Assembly (NCBI GenBank): GCA_017448245.1
Contig: JAFSLV010000011.1
Span: 124,001-188,000, forward strand
DNA: 64,000 nucleotides
Reading direction: 5' to 3'
From: Lachnospiraceae bacterium
GTDB taxonomy: Bacteria; Bacillota; Clostridia; Lachnospirales; Lachnospiraceae
A program made the translations under genes and the position numbers. The notes below the pieces were generated by a model that saw nothing but the letters and a program-made list of their open reading frames with translations, was not told the DNA's origin and did no database searches. Positions 16,055 through 23,951 of this stretch are shown one piece after another (position 1 is the first letter of the stretch; each line of letters starts with the position of its first letter).

Positions 16055-17002
16055 ATGAAAGTGGTGATCATGGAGTCTCTCGGCATCTCCGAAGAGGAGA
16101 TGCGGGAGCATCAGAAACGGTTTGCGTCACAGGGCGTTACATTTGAAGAATATGAGAGGACCGCGGACACGGAGCAGCTGATTGCGCAGGCAAAGGACGC
16201 GGATGCGATGATTCTTGCCAATATGCCGATGCCGGCGGAGGTCATCCGTGCCTGTCCGAAGCTCAAACTGATCGATGTCGCCTTTACCGGTGTCGACCAT
16301 GTGGGGATCGATGCCGCAAAAGAGGCGGGCATCACGGTATGCAACGCCTCCGGCTATTCCAACGAGGCGGTGGCGGAGCTGGCCGTCGGCATGGCGGTCT
16401 CGCTGGCCAGAAATATCCGGGACGTCGAGGCAAGGTGCCGCGCGCACGGCACAAAGGACGGGCTCGTCGGCTTTGAGCTCAAAGGAAAGACCATCGGAAT
16501 CGTCGGGCTCGGAAAGATCGGCACGCGCACGGCGGAGCTGTTTTCGGCTTTCGGGGCGCATATCCTCGCAACGAGCCGCACGCATCATGAGGATGCGCCA
16601 AAAAAGATCCGGCAGACAGACTTAGAGACGCTGTTACAGACCTCGGACATCGTGGTGCTGCACTGCCCGCTGACCGAAGAGACGAGGGGCATGATCGACA
16701 TGGCACGACTGAAACTCATGAAGCCGTCCGCCTTTTTGATCAATCTGGCCAGAGGCCCCGTGGTGGTCGCCGCGGATCTGGCAAGGGCACTGGAAGAGGG
16801 CGTGATTGCGGGGGCCGCACTCGATGTCTTTGACAAAGAACCGCCGCTCGATGAGACGGAACCCCTGCTTACCGCGCCGCATACACTGCTGACGCCGCAC
16901 GTGGCTTTTGCGACGACGCAGTCGATGAGCCTCAGGGCGGAGATCGTTTTTGACAATCTTTCCCGCTTTATGGAAGGGAGACCGGAAAACGTTGTATGCT
17001 GA
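16055..17002 (+). CDS. D-2-hydroxyacid dehydrogenase (NAD-dependent)
   Basis: 315 residues with the two-domain formate/glycerate dehydrogenase fold. The Rossmann motif is GIVGLGKIGTRTAE. The catalytic set is Arg in NLARGPVV, Glu in DKEPPL and His in LTPHVAF. It interconverts a 2-oxoacid and a D-2-hydroxyacid; the substrate cannot be told from sequence. It is divergent from uxaC and shares its control region, so a link to uronate breakdown is possible but unproven. yicC follows after 16 nt, so it may also head the yicC-gmk operon. Confidence 0.9.
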   Translation: MKVVIMESLGISEEEMREHQKRFASQGVTFEEYERTADTEQLIAQAKDADAMILANMPMPAEVIRACPKLKLIDVAFTGVDHVGIDAAKEAGITVCNASGYSNEAVAELAVGMAVSLARNIRDVEARCRAHGTKDGLVGFELKGKTIGIVGLGKIGTRTAELFSAFGAHILATSRTHHEDAPKKIRQTDLETLLQTSDIVVLHCPLTEETRGMIDMARLKLMKPSAFLINLARGPVVVAADLARALEEGVIAGAALDVFDKEPPLDETEPLLTAPHTLLTPHVAFATTQSMSLRAEIVFDNLSRFMEGRPENVVC

Positions 17003-17018
17003 CAGACGGGAGATGCGT

Positions 17019-17906
17019 ATGATCTGTTCAATGACCGGCTTTGGCGCGGGCGAAGCGTCCGATGACCGTTACAGGATCACCACCGAGATCAAGACGGTCA
17101 ATAACCGCTATCTGGATATCAATGTGCGCCTGCCGCGCACCTTCAACGCGTTCGACCCCGTGGTACGCGCGCTCGTCAAGGAGCATCTTTGCCGCGGTAA
17201 AACGGATGTCTATATCTCCTTTGAGACCATCGGGGAGTCGGAGGCGAAAGTCACCTGTAACCGGACGATGGCAGCAGCGTATGTGCAGAGCATGCGCGCG
17301 CTCGCCGGGGAACTCGATCTGACGGACGATCTGTCGGTGACGGGGATCGCAAGACTGCCCGACGTCTTTACGATCGAGGAAGAAAAGCCCGATGAAGAGA
17401 CGCTCCGTGCGCTCGTTGCGGCATCGTGCCGGGACGCGCTCACAAAGCTCAACGAGGCGAGGGCCAAAGAAGGCGCCTTCCTCGTAAAGGATATCGAAGG
17501 GAAGCTGACAAGGATCCGCGACAATGTCGACTTTATCAGGGAGCGCGTACCGCGTATCACCGCACAGTATGAGGAAAAGCTGAAGGAGAGGATCCGTTCG
17601 CTCCTCGAAGATACCAAGGTCGATGAGGCGAGGCTTTTGACGGAGGTAGCGATCTTTGCGGACAAGACGAGCGTCGACGAGGAGCTCGTGCGGCTGACCG
17701 CGCATATCGATTCCTTCTTTGATGTGCTTGGGGGAGGGGATACGGCGGAAGGGGTCGGCCGCAAGCTCGACTTTATCGTGCAGGAGATGAACCGCGAGGC
17801 CAATACGACGCTGTCCAAGTCGCCGGACATGGAGGTCAGCGAACGCGCGGTGGAGATCAAAACGGAGATCGAAAAGATCCGGGAACAGATTCAGAATTTG
17901 GAGTGA
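17019..17906 (+). CDS. yicC: YicC family endoribonuclease-like protein
   Basis: 295 residues, normal for YicC. It starts MICSMTGFGAGE, has the YicC-N core (EIKTVNNRYLDINVRLP) and ends with the DUF1732 segment GRKLDFIVQEMNREANTTLSKS. E. coli YicC is an RNase involved in small-RNA turnover. GGGAG at 17008-17012 selects the ATG at 17019, since the ATG at 17013 is too close. gmk follows after 4 nt. The remA/DUF370 gene often found between these two in Firmicutes is absent. Confidence 0.93.
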   Translation: MICSMTGFGAGEASDDRYRITTEIKTVNNRYLDINVRLPRTFNAFDPVVRALVKEHLCRGKTDVYISFETIGESEAKVTCNRTMAAAYVQSMRALAGELDLTDDLSVTGIARLPDVFTIEEEKPDEETLRALVAASCRDALTKLNEARAKEGAFLVKDIEGKLTRIRDNVDFIRERVPRITAQYEEKLKERIRSLLEDTKVDEARLLTEVAIFADKTSVDEELVRLTAHIDSFFDVLGGGDTAEGVGRKLDFIVQEMNREANTTLSKSPDMEVSERAVEIKTEIEKIREQIQNLE

Positions 17907-17910
17907 CAAG

Positions 17911-18537
17911 ATGAGAAAAGGCGTATTAACGGTGATCTCCGGTTTTTCCGGAGCAGGCAAGGGAACATTGATTAGAAAGCTTCTGGAGCGGCATGACAAT
18001 TATGTCCTGTCCGTTTCCAAGACAACGCGCGCACCGCGCGAGGGCGAGGTCGACGGCGTCTCGTATTTTTTTACGACCGTGGAGGATTTTGAGGAGCTGG
18101 CGGCTCATGACGGTTTTCTGGAGCATGCACAGTACTGTGGCAACCGTTACGGCACGCCGCGCGCCTTTGTCGAGGAACAGCTCGCAAAGGGCAAGGATGT
18201 GCTGCTCGAGATCGAGATGCAGGGAGCCCTGCAGATCCGGGAGCGCTTTCCCGACGCGCTGCTCATCTATGTGATGACACCGGATGCGGAGGATCTGCGG
18301 ATCCGTCTGGCGGGCAGGGGAACGGAATCCGCCGAAAAAGTTAAGGAGCGTCTGCGCAGGGCCGTCGCGGAGTCGGACGGCATCGAAGCGTATGAGTATA
18401 TCATCGTCAATGACGAGGTGGAACGGGCGGCAGAGGAGCTGCACGGCGTGATCCTGGCCTCCCGCTGCGCGGTGAAGCGCAATCTCGCATTTATCCGTAA
18501 AACACACGAAAAGATCAGCGCCATGTATACGGATTGA
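17911..18537 (+). CDS. gmk: Guanylate kinase
   Basis: 208 residues. It phosphorylates GMP to GDP with ATP. The P-loop is GFSGAGKGT (residues 11-19). SKTTRAPREGEVDGVSYFF is the GMP-binding region and EIEMQGALQIRERFPDA the following conserved block. It sits in the common order yicC-gmk-rpoZ. The Pro of the usual GPSGAGK loop is Phe here, which does not affect the Gly and Lys that bind phosphate. Confidence 0.96.
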   Translation: MRKGVLTVISGFSGAGKGTLIRKLLERHDNYVLSVSKTTRAPREGEVDGVSYFFTTVEDFEELAAHDGFLEHAQYCGNRYGTPRAFVEEQLAKGKDVLLEIEMQGALQIRERFPDALLIYVMTPDAEDLRIRLAGRGTESAEKVKERLRRAVAESDGIEAYEYIIVNDEVERAAEELHGVILASRCAVKRNLAFIRKTHEKISAMYTD

Positions 18538-18610
18538 CGCGGGAAGCGACTTGTGGTAGGATTTTTAGGCGTATTTATTTGGTAATAAGGAAAACGGAGG
18601 AACAGACAAG

Positions 18611-18955
18611 ATGATACATCCTTCTTATGTGGATCTGATGCAGGCGGTCAACAGCCGTACGGAAGAGGGCGAAGAGCCCGTCATCAGCTCTCGTTATTCG
18701 ATCGTGATGGCGACCGCAAGACGCGCAAGGCAGATCGTCGCGGGAGACGAGGCGCTCGTGCGCGCCAAGGGATCGACCAAGCCGCTGTCCATCGCCGTGG
18801 AGGAGCTCAACCAGGGCGAGGTGCATATCCTGACGGAGGCCGACAAGGAGGCGGAACGCGCGCGTATCGCCGCGGAGCTTGCGGCGGCCGCGGAGGCAGC
18901 CGATGCGCAGGACGAAGAAGAAGACGATGAGGACGAAGAAGAAGACGGGGACTAA
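18611..18955 (+). CDS. rpoZ: RNA polymerase omega subunit with acidic tail
   Basis: 114 residues. MIHPSYVDLMQAVNSRTEEGEEPVI and SRYSIVMATARRARQI are omega signatures, and KPLSIAVEELNQGEVHI follows. The subunit helps assemble and stabilise RNA polymerase. The last third is unusual: an Ala/Glu helix then a run of Asp and Glu encoded by a 21-bp tandem repeat. GGAGG precedes the ATG. The 3' end overlaps rimO by 29 nt in another frame. Confidence 0.92.
   Translation: MIHPSYVDLMQAVNSRTEEGEEPVISSRYSIVMATARRARQIVAGDEALVRAKGSTKPLSIAVEELNQGEVHILTEADKEAERARIAAELAAAAEAADAQDEEEDDEDEEEDGD
18911..18947 (+). repeat. Tandem repeat shared by the rpoZ end and the rimO start
   Basis: GACGAAGAAGAAGACG occurs at 18911-18926 and again at 18932-18947. 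In the rpoZ frame it encodes the acidic tail. In the rimO frame the same bases encode the basic RTKKKT and hold the rimO ATG (18927). Confidence 0.8.
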
Positions 18956-20282
18956 GGTCCTTGCGGTCTCTCTCGGCTGTGACAAGACGAGGGTTGACAC
19001 CGAAAAGATGCTGGGTGCGCTGTTGGCACACGGCTATGAATGGACAGATGATGAGAGCAAGGCACAAGCAGCAGTGATTAATACCTGCTGCTTTATCCAT
19101 GACGCAAAAACCGAATCGATCCGGGAGATTCTGCGTCTGGCCGAGATGAAAAAGGAAGGCGCACTGCGGGCACTGGTCGTTTGCGGATGCCTGTCCGAGC
19201 GCTATAAGGAGGAGATCCTCCGGGAGATCCCGGAAGTCGACGCGGTGACAGGAACCGCTTCCTGCGACCGGATCGCACAGCTCCTTTCCGATGCACTCTC
19301 CGGAAAAAAGACCCTGTTATTTGAAGACATCAACCGCTCCTACAAGTGCGCCGGACGGCGCATCACGGGAGCGGGGAACCACGTGGCGTATCTCAAGATT
19401 GCGGAGGGCTGCAACAAAAGATGCACCTACTGCATCATCCCCTCGCTGCGGGGCCGCTATCGTTCCGTCCCCGAGGAGGAGCTGATCGAAGAGGCGGCAT
19501 TTCTGGCCGCAAACGGGACGAGGGAGCTCGTTCTCGTCGCACAGGAGACGACGCTCTACGGTCTGGATCTCTGCGGGGAAAAGAGACTTGCGCATCTGTT
19601 GCGCCGTCTTGCGCGGGAAGTAAAGGAGCTGTCGTACCTGCGTCTCTTATACTGTTATCCGGAAGAAATCGACGATGCGCTGATCGACGCGATCGCGGAG
19701 GAAGAAAAGATCGTACCGTATCTGGATATGCCCGTCCAGTCGGGCTCCGACAGGATCCTGAAGCGGATGGGACGAAGGACGACCAATGCGGAAATCCGTG
19801 CGCTTGTCACAAAGCTCAGGGAGAGGATACCGGGCATCGCACTGCGCACGACCTTCATCACGGGTTTTCCCGGCGAGGAGGCCGCCGACCACAACGAGAC
19901 GATGGCGCTCGTCAGGGATCTTGCGTTTGACAGGATCGGTGTCTTTCCTTTTTCAAGGGAAGAGGGCACGCCCGCTTTCCGGATGCGGGGACAGGTTGCG
20001 GAAGCACTCAAAAAGCGCAGGCGTACGGAGATCATGCGGCTGCAGCAGGAGATATCGCTTGCGCGGTCACGCGCACTCATCGGAGAGACAATGGAAGCGA
20101 TCGTCGAAGGGACATTGACGGAGGAGGACCGCACGGTCACCGTCGCGAGGACGTACCGGGACGCACCGGAGGTCGACGGCTATCTCTTTTTTGCCGCCAA
20201 AAAGGAGCATATGAGCGGCGACCGGGTGCGTGTGCGCGTCACGGGTGCGGATGCCTATGATCTGACAGGGGAGGAAGTATGA
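18927..20282 (+). CDS. rimO: Ribosomal protein S12 methylthiotransferase RimO
   Basis: About 451 residues. The radical-SAM cluster is Cys162, Cys166 and Cys169 in GCNKRCTYC. The second cluster uses the N-terminal cysteines in SLGCDKTRVDTE, NTCCFI and CGCLSE. A TRAM domain ends the protein. RimO adds a methylthio group to an Asp of S12; the LGCDKxxVD start separates it from MiaB. The ATG at 18927 follows GAAGAAG, but ATGs at 18879 and 18903 are in frame, so the start is uncertain. It overlaps pgsA by 4 nt. Confidence 0.93.
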   Translation: MRTKKKTGTKVLAVSLGCDKTRVDTEKMLGALLAHGYEWTDDESKAQAAVINTCCFIHDAKTESIREILRLAEMKKEGALRALVVCGCLSERYKEEILREIPEVDAVTGTASCDRIAQLLSDALSGKKTLLFEDINRSYKCAGRRITGAGNHVAYLKIAEGCNKRCTYCIIPSLRGRYRSVPEEELIEEAAFLAANGTRELVLVAQETTLYGLDLCGEKRLAHLLRRLAREVKELSYLRLLYCYPEEIDDALIDAIAEEEKIVPYLDMPVQSGSDRILKRMGRRTTNAEIRALVTKLRERIPGIALRTTFITGFPGEEAADHNETMALVRDLAFDRIGVFPFSREEGTPAFRMRGQVAEALKKRRRTEIMRLQQEISLARSRALIGETMEAIVEGTLTEEDRTVTVARTYRDAPEVDGYLFFAAKKEHMSGDRVRVRVTGADAYDLTGEEV

Positions 20283-20824
20283 ATCTGCCGAACAAACTGA
20301 CGGTTCTCAGAATGCTGTTGATTCCCGTATTTGTGGTGCTTCTGCTTTCGGCGGAGCGGGATGAAAGCGGCGTCCGCGCATGGGCGGCGCTTGCGATCTT
20401 TGTGATCGCTTCCCTCACCGACTTTTTTGACGGCAGGATCGCAAGGAAGAGGGGACTGGTGAGCAATTTCGGAAAGCTCATGGATCCTCTGGCGGACAAG
20501 CTCCTCGTGTGCTCCGCGCTGATCTGTCTCTCCGCACTCTCGAGGATTCCCGCCTGGGTCGTCATCGTCATCATCGCAAGGGAATTTGTGATTACCGGCG
20601 TACGGCAGCTGGCCGCGGAAAAAGGGAGGGTGATTGCCGCAAGCTACTGGGGAAAATTCAAAACGGCCTCGCAGATGGTGATGATCATTCTGATGATTGC
20701 CGATCTCCCCGCTCTTACGACGGTCACGCAGGCTTTTTTGTGGATCGCTTTTGCGCTGACGATCATCTCCATGATCGATTATCTGGTCAAAAACAGGGAT
20801 ATCATTCTGGAGGGCGAGATCTGA
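20279..20824 (+). CDS. pgsA: CDP-diacylglycerol-glycerol-3-phosphate 3-phosphatidyltransferase
   Basis: 181 residues, integral membrane. The CDP-alcohol phosphatidyltransferase motif appears as DFFDGRIARKRGLVSNFGK and continues MDPLADK, with all the required Asp, Gly, Ala and Arg residues. It makes phosphatidylglycerol phosphate, the committed step to phosphatidylglycerol and cardiolipin. ATGA overlap with rimO shows translational coupling. Confidence 0.95.
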   Translation: MNLPNKLTVLRMLLIPVFVVLLLSAERDESGVRAWAALAIFVIASLTDFFDGRIARKRGLVSNFGKLMDPLADKLLVCSALICLSALSRIPAWVVIVIIAREFVITGVRQLAAEKGRVIAASYWGKFKTASQMVMIILMIADLPALTTVTQAFLWIAFALTIISMIDYLVKNRDIILEGEI

Positions 20825-20832
20825 AGGAACAT

Positions 20833-20890
20833 CCGTCGCGCAAGGGGCCCCGGGGCCCGGGGACGGGAAGAAGGGATACTTGCGCGGACG
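20833..20890 (+). terminator. GC-rich hairpin between pgsA and secG
   Basis: CGTCGCGCAAG (20834-20844) pairs with CTTGCGCGGACG (20879-20890) with one bulged G. The loop contains GGGGCCCCGGGGCCC, which can fold further. No U-run follows, so this may be a Rho-independent-like end, a processing signal or simply a stable leader. The -35 of secG lies in its right arm. Confidence 0.4.
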
Positions 20891-20908
20891 ACGGATTTGT
20901 GATAGAAT
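20880..20908 (+). promoter_or_regulatory. Promoter of secG
   Basis: TTGCGC (20880-20885), 17 nt, TAGAAT (20903-20908), with TG one base upstream of the -10 (extended type). Confidence 0.6.
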
Positions 20909-20950
20909 GGTACGGCTTGGAAATACGGGAGCAGAAAACGGAGGAACACA

Positions 20951-21196
20951 GTGTCAGGTTTATCGGTATTTGTAACTGTCATTTATATTGCGTTTTGTGT
21001 CGTCATGGTGATCCTGGTACTTTCACAGGAAGGCAAGCAGCAGGGGCTTGGCACCATCGGCGGCGGTAATACGGATACTTACTGGGCCAAGATCAAGGGG
21101 CATACCAAAGAAGGGATGCTGCCGAGACTCACCGCAATACTGGCGTCGCTGTTTTTGCTGGTGTCTTTGTTGATCGACATGAACCTCTTTAAGTGA
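20951..21196 (+). CDS. secG: Protein translocase subunit SecG
   Basis: 81 residues with two membrane helices (about 3-25 and 58-78) joined by LSQEGKQQGLGTIGGGNTD, the SecG hallmark. It stimulates SecYEG-SecA export. The start is GTG at 20951 with GGAGGA upstream. In many Clostridia the order is secG-rnr-smpB-ssrA; here smpB follows directly and no RNase R gene is present. Confidence 0.93.
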   Translation: MSGLSVFVTVIYIAFCVVMVILVLSQEGKQQGLGTIGGGNTDTYWAKIKGHTKEGMLPRLTAILASLFLLVSLLIDMNLFK

Positions 21197-21227
21197 TCGA
21201 AGATCGCGGGAAAGAGGTTTTGGAAAG

Positions 21228-21254
21228 AGCCCGGGCCAGACACCGGGCTTTTTT
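21228..21254 (+). terminator. Intrinsic terminator after secG
   Basis: AGCCCGG and CCGGGCT form a 7-bp stem around an 8-nt loop, followed by TTTTTT. It ends only 9 nt before the smpB ATG, so smpB expression depends on read-through or on a promoter I cannot see. Confidence 0.8.
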
Positions 21255-21263
21255 AATGGACAA

Positions 21264-21722
21264 ATGGAAGCACATAAACTGATCGCAAATAACAAAAAGG
21301 CGTTTCATGACTATTTTATCGAGGAACGCATTGAGGCCGGGATCGAGCTCTACGGCACCGAGGTCAAGAGCCTCCGGATGGGGCACTGCTCGATCAAGGA
21401 GGCCTATGTCGATATCAGGGACGGCGAGGCATTTGTCGTGCAGATGCACGTCGCGCCGTATGAAAAGGGCAATATCTTCAACCGCGATCCGCTGCGCAGG
21501 CGAAGACTCCTGATGCATAAGGCGGAGATCCGGAAGCTCGAGATGCAGTCGAGGGAAAAGGGCTATACGCTGGTGCCGCTGCAGGTGTATTTTAAGAAGG
21601 GCAGGGCCAAGGTCGAGGTGGGTCTCGCGCGGGGGAAGAAGCTGTATGATAAGAGAGAGACGATAGCAAAGAAGGACCGGCTGAGAGAGGCACAGAGGGA
21701 GTATAAGGAGAGCTTTAAGTAA
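21264..21722 (+). CDS. smpB: SsrA-binding protein SmpB
   Basis: 152 residues, normal length. It has IANNKKAFHDYFIEERIEAGIELYGTEVKSLR and the conserved C-terminal helix KRETIAKKDRLREAQREYK that enters the empty mRNA channel. SmpB binds tmRNA and brings it to stalled ribosomes. The tmRNA gene follows 72 nt later, as in many bacteria. The ATG has no clear Shine-Dalgarno sequence and sits just after the terminator hairpin. Confidence 0.96.
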   Translation: MEAHKLIANNKKAFHDYFIEERIEAGIELYGTEVKSLRMGHCSIKEAYVDIRDGEAFVVQMHVAPYEKGNIFNRDPLRRRRLLMHKAEIRKLEMQSREKGYTLVPLQVYFKKGRAKVEVGLARGKKLYDKRETIAKKDRLREAQREYKESFK

Positions 21723-21762
21723 AGGAGGTGAGGTACAACCGGAAGTTGGGTATACGGTCCGC

Positions 21763-21776
21763 CTCATGCATGAGGA
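21763..21776. repeat. Perfect 14-bp palindrome before tmRNA
   Basis: CCTCATGCATGAGG lies 18 nt ahead of the mature tmRNA 5' end. As RNA it could form a precursor hairpin for 5' processing; as DNA it could bind a dimeric protein. Confidence 0.5.
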
Positions 21777-21794
21777 CGTGGCGGGAGCCGATAT

Positions 21795-22145
21795 GGGCCA
21801 GTCTTGGTTTCGACAGGGATTTTGAAGCTGGAGAAGCGATCCGCGGGATGGCGCGTCAGACCTCAAACTTAAACACAAACGCTGAAGATAATTTAGCGCT
21901 CGCCGCTTAAGCGGCGCGTCGGCCCCCGCGCACCCGCACGCGGGGTCACCGGCGTCGAGCATGCGGGAAACGACATGACCTAAGCTTTGCGGTCATGGGC
22001 GTATCATGAAGCTACTCCGTACGGATGAAAGTGCGCATTTGCCCGTACGGGGGAACACGGATGCAGAATCCGGAAATTGCGCACTACGATCGTAGAAGGA
22101 CAGTGGACGGATCTTTGGACAGGGGTTCGATTCCCCTCTGGTCCA
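21795..22145 (+). ncRNA. ssrA: Transfer-messenger RNA (tmRNA)
   Basis: The 5' end GGGCCAG pairs with CTGGTCC at the 3' end to give a seven-pair acceptor stem with the G3-U70 pair read by alanyl-tRNA synthetase. The conserved 5' segment GTCTTGGTTTCGACAGGG and the T-arm GGGGTTCGATTCCCC are present. The tag frame ends TNAEDNLALAA and stops with TAA at 21908-21910; the exact resume codon near 21860 I cannot fix. CCA is not encoded. A GC-rich hairpin follows the tag stop. It adds a degradation tag to stalled peptides with SmpB. Confidence 0.96.
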
Positions 22146-22164
22146 TTTGCGTGCGCAAATGGAC
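22141..22164 (+). other. Trailer hairpin over the tmRNA 3' end
   Basis: GTCCATTTGCG (22141-22151) and CGCAAATGGAC (22154-22164) are perfect complements with a 2-nt loop. The left arm includes the last five bases of mature tmRNA. A second hairpin (CCCGGC with GCCGGG, about 22171-22206) follows. This could be a maturation or 3'-end signal. Confidence 0.7.
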
Positions 22165-22249
22165 TGCGTCCCGGCATTTTAAGATCGGCTGCGCCGATGG
22201 CCGGGCCGCACTCTTGGCGCAATCTGTGTGTACTTACGCGGAGGTAACC

Positions 22250-23170
22250 ATGAAACGGCGTTTTTTTTCACTTTTGATACTGCTGCTGTTTCTTTGTTCC
22301 TGCGCGGCCGCACAGCGCGGCAGCAGGACTTTTTCTCCCCGTATAACGGAATATGAATGGCACATTCCTTCTCTGGAGCGTGAATTCAGGATTGTGCTTG
22401 TCTGCGACCTGCACATCGTCGCGCGGGATGACGCACAGCTCAATGAAGAAAAAAAAGAAGAGGCGGCGGCGAGAAGGGAATTTTTTTCCAATGCATACGG
22501 GACGGCGGAGGAATACTGGGAACAGCTTGCCCCCATGCTGGACAGCCTGCAGGCCGATGTGATCCTCTTTGCGGGCGACATGGTCGATTACGCGTCCGAA
22601 GCAACGCTTTCGATCCTTGCGGAAGGATTTGCACAGATACGGACACCGTTCCTCTATGTAAGAGCCGACCATGATACGGAGACATGGTATACCTCGGAGC
22701 ACATGAGCCGTGAAGACAGCGCGGCACTGCATGAGGCGCTCACGGATAATGACGGGATTCTTTCTTATGACGCGGGAGGCTTGCGGATCCTCGGCTGGAA
22801 CAATTCGTGCAATCAGATGAGTGTCGCGCAGGCACAGGCGCTTTCGGAAGCGGCGCGCGCGGAGGACACGCCGGTGTTGCTTTTGACGCATGTTCCGCTG
22901 AAGCCCGAAAGCGATACCGGACTGTCGGAACGCTCCCGTGAGGCCTGGCAGGACCGTGATCTGTTCTGGGGGACGGACAGCTATTATGTGCCGGATGCCG
23001 TTACCGCGGAAGCGTTCTCGCTGATCTATGACGGCACGCTTCCGGTATGCCATATCCTGTCCGGGCATCTGCATTTTGCATATGACGGCCCGCTGACGGA
23101 TACGTGCGAACAGCATGTCTTTGCGCCGGCCTTTGAAGATCATATCGCAATCATTACCGTCAGTCCCTGA
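22250..23170 (+). CDS. Metallophosphoesterase-like lipoprotein
   Basis: 306 residues. A basic start, a hydrophobic run and LFLCSC give a lipoprotein signal, so the protein sits outside the membrane. Calcineurin-type motifs are visible: CDLHIV, FAGDMVDY, LLTHVPL and SGHLHFA. The usual GN(H/D) block is replaced by RADHD. The family hydrolyses phosphate esters with two metal ions; the substrate is unknown and the altered motif may change activity. GGAGG precedes the ATG at 22250. yggS follows 43 nt later. Confidence 0.8.
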   Translation: MKRRFFSLLILLLFLCSCAAAQRGSRTFSPRITEYEWHIPSLEREFRIVLVCDLHIVARDDAQLNEEKKEEAAARREFFSNAYGTAEEYWEQLAPMLDSLQADVILFAGDMVDYASEATLSILAEGFAQIRTPFLYVRADHDTETWYTSEHMSREDSAALHEALTDNDGILSYDAGGLRILGWNNSCNQMSVAQAQALSEAARAEDTPVLLLTHVPLKPESDTGLSERSREAWQDRDLFWGTDSYYVPDAVTAEAFSLIYDGTLPVCHILSGHLHFAYDGPLTDTCEQHVFAPAFEDHIAIITVSP

Positions 23171-23213
23171 GAGAGCGGACGGTTCGTTTGTGCATGCGGA
23201 AGGAAGGGAAGCC

Positions 23214-23948
23214 ATGGACATCATACAATCCGGAGAAATCGGAGAACGGCTGCGCGACGTGCGCGCCCGGATGGAAGAAGCCTGCGGGCGTGCCGGAAGA
23301 GACATGCGGGAGGTCACGCTGATCGCCGTATCCAAAACGCATCCCGCGGAAGCGGTTCTGCAGGCTTATGCCGCGGGGCAGACGCTGTTCGGGGAAAACC
23401 GTGTACAGGAGCTGAGGGAAAAGGTGCCGGCGGTGCAGGCACTTTTACAAGACACCGGGCAGGGAGCGTCTCTTTCCTGGCATCTGATCGGCACGCTCCA
23501 GACCAATAAGGTCAGGTATCTGCCGAAGCTTGAAGGTCTTTCCATGATTCATTCCGTGGACAGCGAAAAGCTCGCGGTCGAGATCGAGAGGCAATACGAA
23601 GCCGCCGGCTGCTCCGTCGATGTGCTCCTGGAAGTCAACATGGCGCACGAGGAGACCAAAAAGGGACTGGCACCGGAGGAGGTGCGGGGGCTTCTCGAAG
23701 CGATCGCACCTCTTTCGCATCTGCGTGTGAAGGGGCTGATGACGATCGCGCCTCTCACGGAGGAGGCGGAGAGTAACCGCGTCTATTTCCGGGACCTTGC
23801 CGGTCTGATGCGGGATCTCAACCGGGCGGCACTCCTTCCCGCGCCGATGACGGAGCTTTCGATGGGGATGTCCGGCGATTACGGGGTCGCGATCGAAGAA
23901 GGCGCGACATACGTGCGCGTCGGGACCGCCATTTTCGGGGCGAGGTAA
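23214..23948 (+). CDS. yggS: YggS family pyridoxal-phosphate homeostasis protein
   Basis: 244 residues, one domain with an alanine-racemase-like N-terminal barrel. The PLP lysine is in IAVSKTHP, and FGENRVQEL, WHLIGTLQTNKVRYL and ELSMGMSGDYGVAIEEGATYVRVGTAIFG are family signatures. It binds PLP without known catalysis and keeps PLP and amino-acid pools balanced. AAGGGAA precedes the ATG. Usually yggS lies beside sepF; here it is beside an ABC exporter, 3 nt from the permease. Confidence 0.94.
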   Translation: MDIIQSGEIGERLRDVRARMEEACGRAGRDMREVTLIAVSKTHPAEAVLQAYAAGQTLFGENRVQELREKVPAVQALLQDTGQGASLSWHLIGTLQTNKVRYLPKLEGLSMIHSVDSEKLAVEIERQYEAAGCSVDVLLEVNMAHEETKKGLAPEEVRGLLEAIAPLSHLRVKGLMTIAPLTEEAESNRVYFRDLAGLMRDLNRAALLPAPMTELSMGMSGDYGVAIEEGATYVRVGTAIFGAR

Positions 23949-23951
23949 GGA

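Noticed and set aside
22025-22249. Upstream extension of the metallophosphoesterase frame
   Set aside because: It runs into the tmRNA gene; the lipoprotein signal and GGAGG place the start at 22250.
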